Assembly (NCBI RefSeq): GCF_030445035.2
Contig: NC_080694.1
Span: 71,625,147-71,689,146, forward strand
Direction of reading: 5' to 3'
DNA: 64,000 nt
Origin: Dasypus novemcinctus
Taxonomy: Eukaryota > Chordata > Mammalia > Cingulata > Dasypodidae
In this document: positions 34,481-47,483 of the stretch, one piece after another
How the letters are laid out: the number at the start of each line of letters is the position of its first letter
Position numbering within the stretch: position 1 is the first letter of the stretch
Program-made: the position numbers and the translations under genes
The notes under the pieces: model-generated
What the model was told of the DNA's origin: nothing
Seen by the model: only the letters and a program-made list of their open reading frames with translations
Databases searched by the model: none

Positions 34481-36130
34481 AAAATTTAATATGTATTTTA
34501 ATGAAGTGTATCATTCATACATAAATATACATAAGCAAAAGGTGTATAGTAAAAACTGAGAACTTATAAAATAAACATGCATAACAACATACAGGGATCC
34601 CATATATCACCCGTCCACCAAAACCTTGCAATGTTGTGAAATATTTATTACAAAGTGTTAGTTGTCCTGGGAAAGTCTGAAGAAATGGATAGTGTTGGCC
34701 ATAACTCTCCTGAGATTCAGGGTTCAACGAAGCATATTATCAACTGAATATTTAAATCTTTGAGACATATATTTAATGGGTATAGTGATACATTTTTGGG
34801 TCATGAAGGGGGCATTAAAACTATATATAGGGAAATTATAAATGATACTTATTCCTTTATATTGGGGAGATAGATTATCATATATTCCAAAATAAGGCCC
34901 ATTGATGGAGAGTTCAATTCAAGGGATTGTGTGCCTTGACTTTAGTGTCTGGTTGTCTCTAGAGTCGTTTTGTTCACAAGGGCAGATAGTGAGATCTACC
35001 TGAGACATGCATAAGCATAACCTCAAGAATGATCTCCTGACTCTCTTTGAAATATCTTAGCAATAAAAATGCTTTTGCATTTAATGTTTCCCCCTTTTGG
35101 TCAAGGTTGTTTTCCAAATGCATCACTGGTTGGTGACTGGAATCAAACCCTTAGTGCCAGAGAGGCTTATCCATGGGAGTCAGGTCCCATGCCAGGGGGA
35201 ATGTAATGCATTTATTTGCTAAGTTTGGCTTAGAAAGAGTTCACATTTGGTAACAAGGAGATTTTAACGAGGTAAATCATAGGCATTGGTTCTTCTTAGG
35301 CTAAATATCAATTTTACATGAATAAGGTTCATAAGTATAAGCCTATCAAAGGTTTGGCATATTGACCTGTTTTATTTTATTAATTACTTCTGATATGCTC
35401 TAGAGATTTTTCCACTCTATTTGAGAAAGTAGCAGGACTCCCCAGGTGGGAGTTTTATAATTTCTTGGCTATTGCGTGGGTTTCAACTCACAGAGAAACT
35501 GCAATTATAACAACACAAAAGCTTTCATATCCCATAGAGACATACACCTGGTAGACACATCCATGCACACCCCTGCCACCAACACTCTGCACCAGTGAAA
35601 ATTCTGTGCCATAGACCCTGAAAGAAAAATCCCACAATTGTATTCTCTACAACAATGCTTGAATCTTCAGAGTTCAGTGTGTTACACATTCACCTGTCCT
35701 AACCTCCATACCTCCCCCAACACTGTAGATAGCTCAACCTCCCCCAACCCTGCTCAAACTCACACTCCAGCAACATTGAACACACTAACATTGCTACACA
35801 ACCATCACCTCCATCCACTGCCAAACCACAAGCATCAACCTTATCAAAGGTTCTGCCAAGACTTAGCATCAGCTCACCACTCTCTACTCCCTTTCTAGCT
35901 CCTGGTAATCTATCTTCCAGATTCTACTTCTGTGAGTCTTCTCAATATCCTTAGTTCATATCAATGAGATGATGCAACATTTGTCCTTTAGTGACTGGCT
36001 TACTTCGTTCAACACAAAGTCCTCAAGGTTCATCCATGTTGGAACAGCCAACCATCCTCCATGGTCACTGAACCATTCCAAATTCCCACCAATAGTAAAT
36101 GAGTTAAAAACTATTTTTTAATTCAAAAGA
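34480..36130 (-). mobile_element. Old LINE-1 3' UTR fragment, shared with copy B
   Basis: The wording of the LINE-1 3' UTR in reverse orientation is still recognisable: the GGGAGTCAGGTCCCATGCC-like stretch near 35177, TGCTAAGTTTGGCTTAGA near 35218, and the CACTGGTTGG-like part before it. Much more diverged than the copies at 8064, 43383 and 58627. It is present at the same place in copy B (54230-56035), so it predates the duplication. Confidence 0.65.
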
Positions 36131-36139
36131 ATGCATTAT

Positions 36140-39100
36140 CTGACTTATCTCACCTTGTTATTGAGCAATGGGCTTGCTGCATTATGCCCACAGTAGCTGA
36201 TAACGTGACACTGGAGTTTTGAGAAAAGTAGAGACTTATTGCAAGGTCAGCCAGCAAGAAGACAGAATATAAGACTCAAATCTGTCTCCCTAAGCAAGGG
36301 GAGAAGCAGGGTTTTTAATGGGCAAGTCAGGATGCTTTAGGGAGGTGGTATGATTTAACATGGGGGTGGTGTGAGATGAAGTAGGGTCAGAGGCTGGGCT
36401 AGATGGAGTGTGCGATAAGGGGACATTGCAAGTTCTTTGTTGGATCATCAGAAAATCATGCTTTTAATAAAATGAGAAGGTGGAGATTTAACAGGTAAGA
36501 TGCCAGCAGGTTAATCTATTTATATTGGCAAAAAGTGCATGATTTGGCTCAGAAATTATTACAGGCCAAGCTAGATCTGGTTCTATATGTATCTGGCAGT
36601 TTTGTGGTAAAGACAGGAAAGGGGATGTAGAGCAGCTTGTGATAAAGGAAGAGAAAAGGGAGATTTTCCACTTCTTTGTGTTTCCCTCTGTCTCATGAGA
36701 TTCAGGATGGTGACCACTCTGTTAGTTTCATGTTGGTTAAAGTTGTAGATTAGGATGTGAGGAATGTAAGTGATTGACTTGGAGCTGAAGTCACTCATTA
36801 GTTATTGGTTATCATTCTTGGAGGGACTGGTACGTCTGGTGTCCTGGCTTAACCAGCATCAGAACAGTATGGAGGCTTTAAGTTTCTGAAGAATAAATTT
36901 AACAAGCAAATTGAAAATTTTATGTTTATATAATAATTAATATAAAATAAGTATAAGGATCATGATTAAGGAGTTGGTAAGTGAATACAATATAATCATA
37001 TCAAATTTTAAAAATTGCTTTTTATAAATTCCTGGATAGAACCCATTAAGGGGGTAATCATTCTATGTAGCCATGTGGCTTATTTATGATGTCTGAATGT
37101 TCTAAGAAATTTTAGGAACATTGTTTCTTAGGGCTTTATATATTATAGCAGTTTGTGAGACCTGCATAAGAGTAACTTCCAGAAAGAATTCACAATTTAT
37201 TTCAAATGTCTTATCCTTAGAAAATTTATTTTGTTTCATTTTCCTTGCTATTCTCCCCTTTTGACTAAGATTTTTTTCCAAAGCATTGCAGATCAACATT
37301 TGGTATTAATCCCTCAACACCAGAGTCTGACCCCTGGGAGTTATGTCGCATGCAGAAGGGAAGGTATTGAGGTATTTGAAAAATTTGGTGTAGAGAGAGA
37401 GACCACATTTGAGCAACAAGGAAGGGTTCAGGGGGTGACTTTTAAACATTAATTAGGCTTAGTTTCATCATTATAGAAATAAATTTTATAAGGCTTAAGA
37501 TCGAAGACATGACTCATTAGCCTTTATGAGGTAATTGCCTCATTTCCTTTTATAAGGCATGGCTTATATATCCCACAGTTTATTTTACTAGAACTCCCTA
37601 AATGCAAAGGGGATAATTTATGTTTTTCAAAAGAGTGGATCTTAGATTTAGTTCCTTGATTAGTTTCTGTAAATTGGGAGTCTCTATTTCATGAGTGATT
37701 AGCAGGAATTCTAATTCTAATAATTCTTAGGTACTGTGAGCATAATAGTCATATGGGAACGAAAAGCATCTATCCATCCAAGAAACAGACATAAAACAAC
37801 AAGGATACATTCATATTTCATTAAAATATGTAGCTGTATAAAGTCTACTTGAAGATGTTTCAATAGACCCTGGTCATGGAGGCAACTGACTCTGTCCTAC
37901 CTTTGTAATCTTACCAGGGTTATGTTAAGTGACAGGTAGAACATGATTTATATACTTGTCCCGCTTGTTGTTTAAACATGCTTTTTGCTGAAAATGAAGC
38001 TCTGATCTGTAGCTGATTGCAAACACTTTCAGAGAAGCAGCAGAGTAAAACAATGTAGCTGACAAAGGAAATCTGGTTGTCTCTGTGACGTGTGACATAT
38101 TTTAAAGAATAACTGAAATTATGAACAGTAACATTATGTCATTGTCTAATATCATGCAGCTAAGTATCAGGATATTATATGGACAGTGAGAATATTTTTA
38201 AATCTTTAGGAATTTTATACAATCTCAAATGTTTATATGAATAACTTTTTAACCAAACAAATTCAACCAACAGAGAGTTAGAAACTCCCTTTTAATTTTT
38301 ATAATACTTCCCATGTAACTCACAGAAAACCAAATGAACATAACTATATCTAGCTCTTTTCTTTTAACAAGATGAAATAAGAAGTCCTTTGCAACAGATT
38401 GAAATTCAAAAGATAGCTTTTGATTTGCTTTTGTGAAGGTAAAATGACAAAAGTTGTCAGGTTTGAACATTGTGTAAAACAAGTAACTGTGAAGTAATAT
38501 TTGATTCCCGATTTAAGCAAGTGATAATAAAAGAGTAAATAAGACTTAAAATGCTTGTGAGAAAATAGTTAGTTCTTTTAAATGAAAAGAATTTTTCTCT
38601 TGTAAAATAAAGGATAACATTAATATAAACATCAAGGATGATATTACTCTGATATGACTTAGAATCTTTGTCATTTAGACAGATAACAAGAAAACTTTGA
38701 GATGGTAAGAAAACTTCTTATATTCTCACTGAAAACAGACCAAAAACTGCAATGTTTTAAAATAGGGAAAATAAAATTCTAATTTTGTGTGAATATATTG
38801 TTTGACATGAAGGCTCTTAAAATATTATAAATAAGCTTGTTAAATTTTAGTCAGCATTGACCATAATAAATAGAATTCATTTCCATAAACCTTCTATAAC
38901 TTTCTGTATCTATTTTTTCCTACATATTCCTGCTTCTCATTTGGGAAAACCAATCATTTTACTTTAGGACAAAACTACATTCCTTTTCAAATCATAGCTT
39001 GCATACTTTACACACCTGCATACTTAAGTTATCAGAATGATAAGTTGTTTTGATCTCCTTTCTCATTTATACCTCACTCTCAGCACCTGGTCTCACACCT

Positions 39101-41330
39101 CCCAAATGCATGACCAATCTTAAATTCCTGTTTCTGACTCTCCTTTCTAGAAGACCAGCCTGAGATGGTGGTTTTCTGATTTGTTTATTTTAGGCCTTCT
39201 ACCTCCAGCTCAAATATTCTACTCTTTTAAATTTGTGTATGTCTTTGATCAATCTTAGGGAACATTTCAAGTTGTGCTGTACTAGTATCACTAATTTGCA
39301 TGTGAAGATTTTTTTTTATTATATTGGTTGTTATGTTATTTGCCCTAGAAATAAGGGTTATTCCAGGAAATTTAAATTCAGTCAATCCACCCCCTGTAAA
39401 CTAAGCCTAAATTTTCCACACATTCAACAGTTTAACCCAGTTTATTGCTCTGTTGACAAACAAACCCAGGACCAGCATACCTGGCAAAAATTTTACCCAT
39501 TGTTTGCACTAGAGTTGAAAGAACATCTTTAGGAAGGAAGTATCATGGAATTTATGTTCCTGTGTTTTTCTAATTGTGTGCAGTCAAGTACTACAACAGA
39601 CAATGTTTTTGGACACACAACCCCATTATATGAACATCTGCATATCTAAATAAAATGCATAAAACTCTATACTATATTTATCTCATTTATAAAATATAAA
39701 CTGAAAGGGAAATGAAGCTTGAAAATGAATGTGATATCAATGTTGCCTAGCTCCTTTTTGGTATGAATATTTACTTTTAAGGATTTCTGAAGAGTTAATG
39801 AGTTTGAGATCCTCTCTCTTCCTTTATACTTGATATCACAGTTCACTTCCTTCTTTTCATTTCCTCTTTCTTGGCTATCTATAGTTCAGTTCTCAGGTCT
39901 TCAGCAATTTTGTATAACTCCATGCATGTGTACATGGATATTTGCATGTTTACACACATATGTAGAACACAAAAAATTTAAATAACGAAAAATTTGCAAT
40001 ATTTATTTTTGAAATGAAGATTTTAAGAAGCTATCAAGACAGTACTCACAGTTCTAATTGTATATGTGATGGAAATTAGGTTTTTCAAATTTCAGTACAT
40101 AGAACAGAATGACATTCTCACAGCCTGGACTTTGAAATGTGCTTCTGTTATGGAAGTTTTTCCAGCAAGACCGTACTTGTTTGTAATAATTTACAAGGAG
40201 GTCTGCAATTGACTGCTTTCCTGTGGAAAGGGAAGCACAAGACTCTGAGGTTCTTTGCTTTCCAGAGACCAGTGTCCCTTCCCAGACAGTGATGAGAATG
40301 AGAGCTCCAAAGACATGTGCTGAGTAAACAAACTGAACATCATCCGTCTGAGGGTAAATTGAGCCATTAGATTGCAGGAGAAGTTTGAGCTATCAGGGGA
40401 CCCACACCTGGTTCTTCCACTGTGACATCCTATTGTAACCATATCTGAACTTTTTACCAAAGTTACCAATATCTTCTGCAGCTAATTGTCATTCTTCCCA
40501 GAAGTTAGGGTTTTAAGTTATCATGAAATGAAGAAAATGAAAACTTTGCTTAGAGAGTTGAGGAAGTCTAGAGTTGGGTTCCTATTTCCAGTAAACTGAA
40601 GCAGCTTTTCCTATGTAACCCAACATTTTACTGTATTCTTAGTCATATAAAATTGACTACTTTCTCACCTTTGAAGAAATAAATACTTTTAACCTCATTT
40701 TGTTTAACAGGGAAATGACAGAGGAGGGAGAACTTTGGCATGGGTCTCCTAGGAAAATATTGGTTATTTTTTAGATACAGAAATCCATGCGGCAATAATT
40801 GTGACCATGTAAATTTACACCAGGAAAATGTGGGCACCCATGGTCTTTCTTCAATTGACACCCAATTCTTCAACAGCACAGTTCTTTTGCTGCTTTCCTG
40901 TACAGTAGAGGAAATTGCAGTCACTAATGTTTATTTCCATTCTGGTGCATACAGCTTCCAGGGATTTTATTTTAGTGCCAGTTAGTGTCAGTTTCATTTG
41001 TTATTGTAACTCCAGAAGAGGTTTATCCTCCGTACTGAACACTTAATCAATTTGGCAAATTTCAGAATTTCATTATTACCACCAATGTGAAAGAAAATAA
41101 GTCACATATATTCTTTAAACTGTACTCTGCAAAAATTGACTAAGACCAGGCCTCAGATTCATACGAGAAAATTTTCTTTTTGTTTGTTAGTTAGGATTTG
41201 AGGAAAATAAGAGTGAAAAATTTTTTTTGATACCTTTGAACCTTTTAGGAAGTTGTTTAGACTTGATTCAAATGAGGTCAACATGTTCAGGTTATTTTGG
41301 GAACCCCACAGCTGAATACACAGAAAAAAA
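36140..41330. other. Intergenic part of copy A with old repeats
   Basis: No supported gene. The stretch 36180-36570, matched by 56080-56500, has an LTR-like feel (internal TTATTGCAAGG-type wording) but no clear ends. Around 37080-37460 there is another decayed LINE-1 3' UTR fragment in reverse orientation (matched by 57040-57440). The part 38580-40925 has no counterpart in copy B and shows nothing recognisable, including the 92-codon minus-strand frame at 40191-40469. Confidence 0.5.
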
Positions 41331-41540
41331 ATTTCATAATATATTTTTTAATTAAAAAATTTTATGGAAGTATATCATTCATACATGACCATATGTAGCA
41401 AGAAGTGTATAGCAAAAGCTGTAGACTGACAAAACAAACATGCATAACATCATACAGGGCTCCAATACCACAAACACCTTGCATTGTTATGAAGTATTTG
41501 TTACAAACTATGAAAAAGCATCATCAAAATATTTCTATTA
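41330..41540 (-). mobile_element. Small LINE-1-like 3' end fragment
   Basis: This resembles 34485-34650 and 54230-54400 (tatcattcatacat, catgcataaca-type wording, then a CTTGCATTGTTATG-like motif). It lies just beyond the point where copies A and B stop matching. Family assignment is tentative. Confidence 0.45.
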
Positions 41541-42338
41541 TCTATAGACAACATCTTATATTTGGTGTATTTTCTACCAATCCACCTGATTATTAGCACC
41601 TGTGTTAATATTATATACTTGTTTATGTTCATGAGAGAATGGTTTCATATACGTTCTTTTAGCCTCAGTCCATCTTCCACCACAGGATTCCTGTGTTATA
41701 CAGTCCCAAGCTTTGTACACTCCATTCAACATGTACTCAGTGACTCTCATTTTCATCAGAGAGTTGTACTGTTAATCCCCTCAGTCAATTTTAGAATGCA
41801 TAATGCATTAAAGAATAAGAAATCTTTTCAAGTTAATAGACCAAACATCACTTATAAATTCTACAAAATATACTTTATGAAAGGACAATGGCTTGCATTA
41901 GGTGACTGAATTCATGGACTCATAATAAAATCACCATAAATTTTATTATGGTGTCACTGGGGGAAATAGTTTACTAATTTAAGATTATGAATTAGATTCT
42001 AGAGAGCAATATTTATACTGTTGATCCTTGTCTCAAATAAGGAGAGCACAGCAGTTTTTCTTACTCTATTACCAGCTCTATCTAGAGTTGTTCCATGCTA
42101 CATAGAAAAACAAATACCTTTACATTAATTATATGTGTATCTAACTCTCCTGGTTAAATATTTCTAACTATAAATTTAATGACAGCATCTCCAATTTATG
42201 TACCCTCCCTCTCATTCTCTTGCTTAATTGATATATCTTTCAATTAATATATTATTTCTTTTATCTAACTATCATGTATGTATTTATATGGCAAACTTTT
42301 TTCAATTTGTTTGCTTTCCACAACATGCACATTGAAGG
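41541..42338. other. Intergenic, no gene seen
   Basis: AT-rich DNA between the end of copy A and a LINE-1 fragment. The longest plus-strand frame (41562-41909, 115 codons) shows no family feature or codon bias. Confidence 0.5.
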
Positions 42339-44540
42339 ATTATTATTTTTAAGATATTTAGACTAAATAAGTATTTCATTAAAATATAGGGGATTCCCAT
42401 ATTCCCCATTCCCTCCCCTTCCCCATTTTCCCACATTAACAACATCCTTCATTAGTGTGATACATTTCTTATAATTGATGAACATCTTTTGGAACATTGC
42501 CACTAAACATGCATTATAGCTTACATTTTAGTTTACACAATCTCCCACACATTTTTGTGAATTTTGACAAGATATATAATGGCCTGAATCTGTCATTGCA
42601 ATGCCATTCAGTACAATCAAGTCCTGAAAATGCCCCCAAATTATAAGTATTTTTTCCTCTCCCTCCCTTCAGAACATCCAGTAGCCACTGCCTCCACATC
42701 AGTGACAAAAGTTCTTCCATTGCAAGAATAACAATAGATATAAAGTAGAATAACAGTAAGTCTACTCTAGTCCATTGTTCATTGCCCAATCCTGAGTATT
42801 CTGGGATGGTGATGCCCACTCCATATCAAATTGGGGCAGATGAACAGGACTATCTTGCTTACAATTGCATACTCTTTCTGTTCTTTGAGATGTTTGTTGT
42901 CCAATACCATTGCCTTCTTAGTTATCCTAGGTGAGTCCAATAAATTGGAGAGTTGGTATGCAACTCAGTTGGAAAACTGAGTCGAACTATCTCACACAGG
43001 GGAACAAAATTTCAAAGTAAGGCCCAAAGGCAGGGCACCAAACATTTAAGCTATCTGCCCTGCCTATAGCATCTGGATGTGTTCAGAATCATCAGGAGCC
43101 CCACTATTTAAGGCAATATTTACTGTGGAAGTCAATGTGATCCTGCTCAGCAGTGTATAGTCATGACCTCTTGAATGACCTCCCAACTCATTTTGAAGTT
43201 TCTTATCCATATAAACTCATTTGTCTTTCCCCTTTCCCCTTTTTGTCAACATCTTTTTCTAGTTACATTGCTACGTGGAGTTTAGGAGTAATCCCTCGGT
43301 ACCAGGGAGGCTCATCCCTGGGAGTCATGCCCCACCCCGGGGGGGGAGGGGGGACAGGGGGTGGGTGAGTGGTAATCCATTTAAATTTTTTTATTTGTCT
43401 TTTTTTTTAAGATACATAGATCACAAAAAATGTTACATTAAAAGATATGAGGTTACCATATACCCCACACCCCACCCAACCTCACCCCACTCCACCCACA
43501 TCAACAACCTCTTTATCATTGTAGCATATTCATTGCATTTGGTGAATATATTTTAGAGGACTGCTACACGATCTGGATTATAGTTTACATTAGCATTTAC
43601 ACTCTCCCCCAGTCCATTCAGTGAGTTATGGTAGGATATATAATGTCCTGCATCTTTCCCTGCAATATCATTCAGGAAAACTCCACGTCCCCAAAATTCC
43701 CCCACAGCACACCTCTTTTTCTCTCTCCCTCCCTTCAGCAACTCCTGTGGCTACTATTTCTACATCAATGATACAATTTCTTCCATTGCTAGAGTCACAA
43801 TAGTTCTATAGTAGAATACCAGTAAATCCACTCTAATCCATATTTTATTCCACCAACCTGTGGACCCTGGGATGATGATGTCCACTCCACCTCTAAATCG
43901 AGAGAGGGATTAGATCCCACATGGATGATGGATGTGATTCTCCTTCTTGCAATTAGAAAAAGACCTTGAATAAAAGGGGGAAATGGTAAAGGCAAATGAG
44001 TTTTTATCACTAAGAGATTTCAAAATGAGTCAGGTCATTAGAGGGGTCATGCTTATGCACATCTCAGGAGGATCCCAGAGACAGCCAAAGTAGATTCATC
44101 CCCACGTACTGGTGATCTTGAGGGCTACAGAGACACACAGGTTCTATGGGCAGGGCAGAGGGCTCTGGAGTTCAGTGCCTTTCCAGTGGGTCCCACTTTG
44201 GAATTTGTGCTCCTGAGTGTGATGGAGTTGGACTTAGATGTGACCTCTCTACACATGCCTCTTCTGCCGCTTTTATTGAACCTGTGGTTGGCCTTGGGGT
44301 TGTTGTATACTCAGGGGACTTGAATCTCTGGTCTGGCCATGTATCAACTGGATTCTGAGTCTCAGCAAAGATGCAACACCTACTCTCTGGGTCATTGGAC
44401 TTACCCAGGTCAGCTAACAGGGAGGTGAAGATGGTTAACCACCAAACCAGGGAACCAAGAGTGTCTACAACTGCAATTAGGTAATCCATTTTTATGCTGA
44501 GTTTGGGTTAGAGAGAGTTAAAGACCAATTGACATCTTTT
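42339..44540 (-). mobile_element. LINE-1 3' UTR fragment, split by a second one
   Basis: A minus-strand LINE-1 3' end starts near 42339 and runs to 43382. It resumes at 44480 with TTTTATGCTGAGTTTGG-type wording and fades near 44540. The interruption at 43383-44479 carries its own target duplication, so the outer element was present first. Confidence 0.8.
43383..44479 (-). mobile_element. Nested 5'-truncated LINE-1 3' end
   Basis: 1.1 kb with 12-bp duplications ggtaatccattt at 43371-43382 and 44480-44491. It starts at a T-run (43397-43408) followed by the terminal motif in reverse orientation (pyrimidine tract 43458-43500) and extends through the standard 3' UTR order. It is inserted in the same strand orientation as its host. 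Confidence 0.88.
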
Positions 44541-44841
44541 TCAGAGTTTTTGGTATATGTTCGGAATATATTTTGTTTGTAACATTTATTCTCTGTTCAT
44601 GTACCTTTTTTCAATGAATACATGTTTACAAGATTTAAGTATTTGTCTCACTTTCTACATAACAAATCACCATATAACATAGTTTTTGTATTAGTTTATC
44701 TCCGTTTTCTCTATGATTCCAGTCTCCAAATGTTCATCCTTGAACCAATTTGTTATTTTTCCATTGGTGATGATATCTGATTTCCTTCCTATGGCAATAA
44801 AATAAGAATGACCTAGAAAGGTGACTCACAATGAAGAAGTA

Positions 44842-45270
44842 ATGAAAGGGACACAGTTTAGCAACCCAGCAGATTTCATTTTCCTGGGCTTTTCTGACCA
44901 GCCCCAGTTAGAGATGTTTCTCCTTCTGGTCATCACTATTGTTTTTGTTCTGACTCTGATGGGGACCACAGCCATCATGCTGGTCTCACACCTGAGCCCC
45001 AAGCTCCACACATCTATGTACTTCTTCCTCTGCAATCTCTCCTTCCTGAACCTCTGTTTCACCACCAGTATCAGCCCACAGATGCTTTGGAACCTCAAGT
45101 TTCCAAAATGAGAAGACCATTAGCTACGTTGGTTGTGTGATCCAGCTGTACATGGCTTTGGGGTTGGGCTCCACAGAACGTGTCTTCCTGACTGTGATGG
45201 CAAATGACTGCTTCAACACCATCCTCTGTCCCCTCCACTATAGAGTAGCCATGTACCCAAAACCTCTTTC
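44842..45270 (+). pseudogene. Olfactory receptor, OR2 family, truncated pseudogene
   Basis: The 5' half of an OR2-type odorant receptor. From ATG 44842: [14 protein letters not shown], a TM1 ending in a MGTT variant of the usual GN motif, LSPKLHTSMYFFLCNLSF, LCFTTSISPQMLWNL. A frame shift occurs near 45100-45112 (a TGA follows at 45109-45111). The next frame reads KTISYVGCVIQLYMALGLGS and ER.FLTVMA, but the MAxDRY motif is ruined (MANDCF). Similarity fades after the segment PLHYRVAMYPK (about 45265), so TM4-TM7 are missing. Opposite strand to the other two OR pseudogenes and lacking their shared lesion, it is a separate paralogue. Confidence 0.88.
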
Positions 45271-45664
45271 ACAACAATATTTGTATTTTAACTACCAGCT
45301 TGACATCTTCTATTGCTACCAGTCACCATTTCCCTTGTAAAATTCAAATTGTGTCATAATAATAATATAAAGATTGCTAACTGAGGCGCCATGCCTATTT
45401 CATATAAGGTCTCAAAGATCCAGAAGGTGCTTGAGAAGCACATCCAAACTCTATATGAAGGTGATCAATCTTAAACAAGGTTTCAAAGGAAGTGGGTTGA
45501 CAACCGCTTTTGTGCTTATATCAGAAATAATTGATAGTAACAGAAATGTAGGCTATGTTATAATAATAAAATATGCAAAAGTCTCCATCGTTTAAAGGTG
45601 CTTATATTTATTTCATGTTCACTATTATGTCTATTAAGTCCAGGGAAGGGCTATGAAAGAGTTC
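45271..45664. other. Intergenic, no gene seen
   Basis: AT-rich sequence between the truncated OR2 pseudogene and the start of copy B. The OR2 3' half could not be found here. Confidence 0.5.
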
Positions 45665-47043
45665 CTGGATATTCTTCAGAGTCCTTTTGTTTCATGCATT
45701 AGTTAATAAGCACATGGAAAGTGACTTCACAATGCAGAGAAGAAGAGTTATGATTACATTACCAGCACACATTGTGGGAAAGATGACTTTTAAGCAGGTA
45801 TTTATATAGATATGGTATAAGGTGCCTGAGGGTAAGAAAAATAAAATTTTAAAAAATCAGAAACTGCTGGGCTTCTTCTTATTACTTAAACATATAATGA
45901 ATGAGGGCATGTTGTAGAAGATGTAAGAGCAATTGATCATGTTGATGGAGAAGCTGGAATTCCATGCTATGTTTTTAGACTGCATTCTGGAAGCACTGGG
46001 AGTCCGTTCATATCAGAATTGCATAGACACTTTGGAAATCTAATTCTTGAGGAAGAGCCAGACATCATGGTAAACAAACAAGAGATGAAAAGAAGAGTTT
46101 GGAACTTTAAAACTTAGGCCAGAGGCAAAATCACTTCAAATATCACAGTGACTTAGAGGCAAACCATATGATACTGTGATCCACCTATGAATCTGTGGTA
46201 AATAGAGAGCACATTACATAGTGGAGCATATTCATGTACACTCAATTGAATTTAGCTTTGCAAGCATGAGAGCCCATGAACTCATTTGTGCCCGAGGGCC
46301 ACAAGTTTGCAAAGTATATTAGGACTAAGTTAGAGCAATGAGCGATGATTTAAATGGAGAGAATGGGTGAGAGATGCTGCAGATATGACATTTATATTCA
46401 TTTAAGTGAATATGAATTCATTTAAAAGGTAGACATAAATATATGGGAAAACATTTGGAGTTTTATGAAGGAAAGTGGATAGTTGGGTATATTTGAAGGT
46501 TATTGGGAAGAGATTAAAATTATAAGAGGGACTCTATCATACGATTAAGGTCTATTGGGCTATGGTGAGGCTTGGAGCCATTTAAATGAAGTAGAAATAG
46601 AGCAATTATTGAGTGGTTGCTGTTCATAAGTAACAGGATTTGGACTAAACTCTGTCTATTAACAGATTTAAAATTTACAACAACCTGTAAAATTAGGAAC
46701 TCTTGTTTTGACTCTAGTACAGGTAAGGAAACTGAGACTTAGCACAGCACACTCAGGAACTTAAGTGTTGCCCTACATAATAATCAGTTCCTAACAGAAT
46801 TGTTCTCTGAGCTCATGCACTCTGACTCAAAGAGCCGCCAGCCAGAACCAGTGCTTTAGAGCAAGGATTCCAGGTCAAACCGATCCTTGTGAAACTCAGT
46901 GTGAAGTTGAAAAGAAGGATTGTGACTCGTGTCAGTGTTTCCAGGAAAGTAAAAATGAAAAGAAATTAATATAGACTGACAAACCACAAGTTGGAAAAGA
47001 TGGAGGAAGAATGAAGAATTTGGAGACTTTAAGACATAATCCT

Positions 47044-47427
47044 GGTGGCAGACTTGGCCCAGTGGTTAGGGCATCCGTCTACCACATGGGAGGTCCGCGG
47101 TTCAAACCCCGGGCCTCCTTGACCCGTGTGGAGCTGGCCCATGCACAGTGTTGATGCACGCAAGGAGTGCCCTGCCACGCAGGGGTGTCCCCTGCGTAGG
47201 GGAGCCCCATGCACAAGGAGTGCGTCCGATAAGGAGAGCCGCCCAGAGTGAAAGAAAGTGCAGCCTGCTCAGGAATGGTGCTGCACACACGGAGAGCTGA
47301 CACAAGATGATGCAACAAAAAAGAAACACAGATTCCCATGCCGCTGACAACAACAGAAGCAGACAAAGAAGATGCAGCAAATAGACACAGAGAACAGACA
47401 GCCGGGGTGGGGAAAAGGGGAGAGAAA

Positions 47428-47470
<43 letters not shown>

Positions 47471-47483
47471 ATCTTTTTAAAAA
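47044..47483 (+). mobile_element. DAS-SINE (armadillo tRNA-derived SINE)
   Basis: A full-length SINE of about 440 bp including its tail. The head has RNA polymerase III boxes: A box around 47054-47072 (TGGCCCAGTGGTTAGGGC) and B box around 47098-47109 (GGTTCAAACCCC). A GC-rich body follows, then an (AAAT)n tail. It is flanked by 13-bp duplications, aagacataatcct (47031-47043) and aagacataattct (47484-47496), one mismatch. The family is known as abundant in Dasypus, where it is described as tRNA-Ala-derived. It occupies the same site as the AP3S1 retrocopy in copy A. Confidence 0.95.
47425..47472. repeat. (AAAT)n tail of the SINE
   Basis: About 12 units of AAAT close the DAS-SINE; a likely length polymorphism. 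Confidence 0.95.

Larger units (their letters stand above)
32647..41240 (+). repeat. Tandem duplication, copy A, right part
   Basis: Colinear with copy B 52170-58620 and, after a gap, with 61780-62070. Landmarks: 32690-32760 (compare 52200-52270), 36140-36500 (compare 56060-56420), 37840-38250 (compare 57870-58280), 40930-41220 (compare 61790-62090). Copy A has about 2.35 kb (38580-40925) not found in copy B. Copy B has about 200 bp near 55780-55980 not found in copy A near 36050. Confidence 0.85.

Noticed and set aside
40191-40469. 92-codon minus-strand frame in the copy A-only stretch
   Set aside because: No recognisable family, no splice context, and no counterpart in copy B; it is compatible with chance.
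45374-45595. 73-codon frame as the missing 3' half of the truncated OR2 pseudogene
   Set aside because: No TM5-TM7 landmarks could be read in any frame.
47044-47116. Possible tRNA gene
   Set aside because: A and B boxes are present, but they are the head of a SINE with body, tail and target duplications; the tRNA fold is not maintained.
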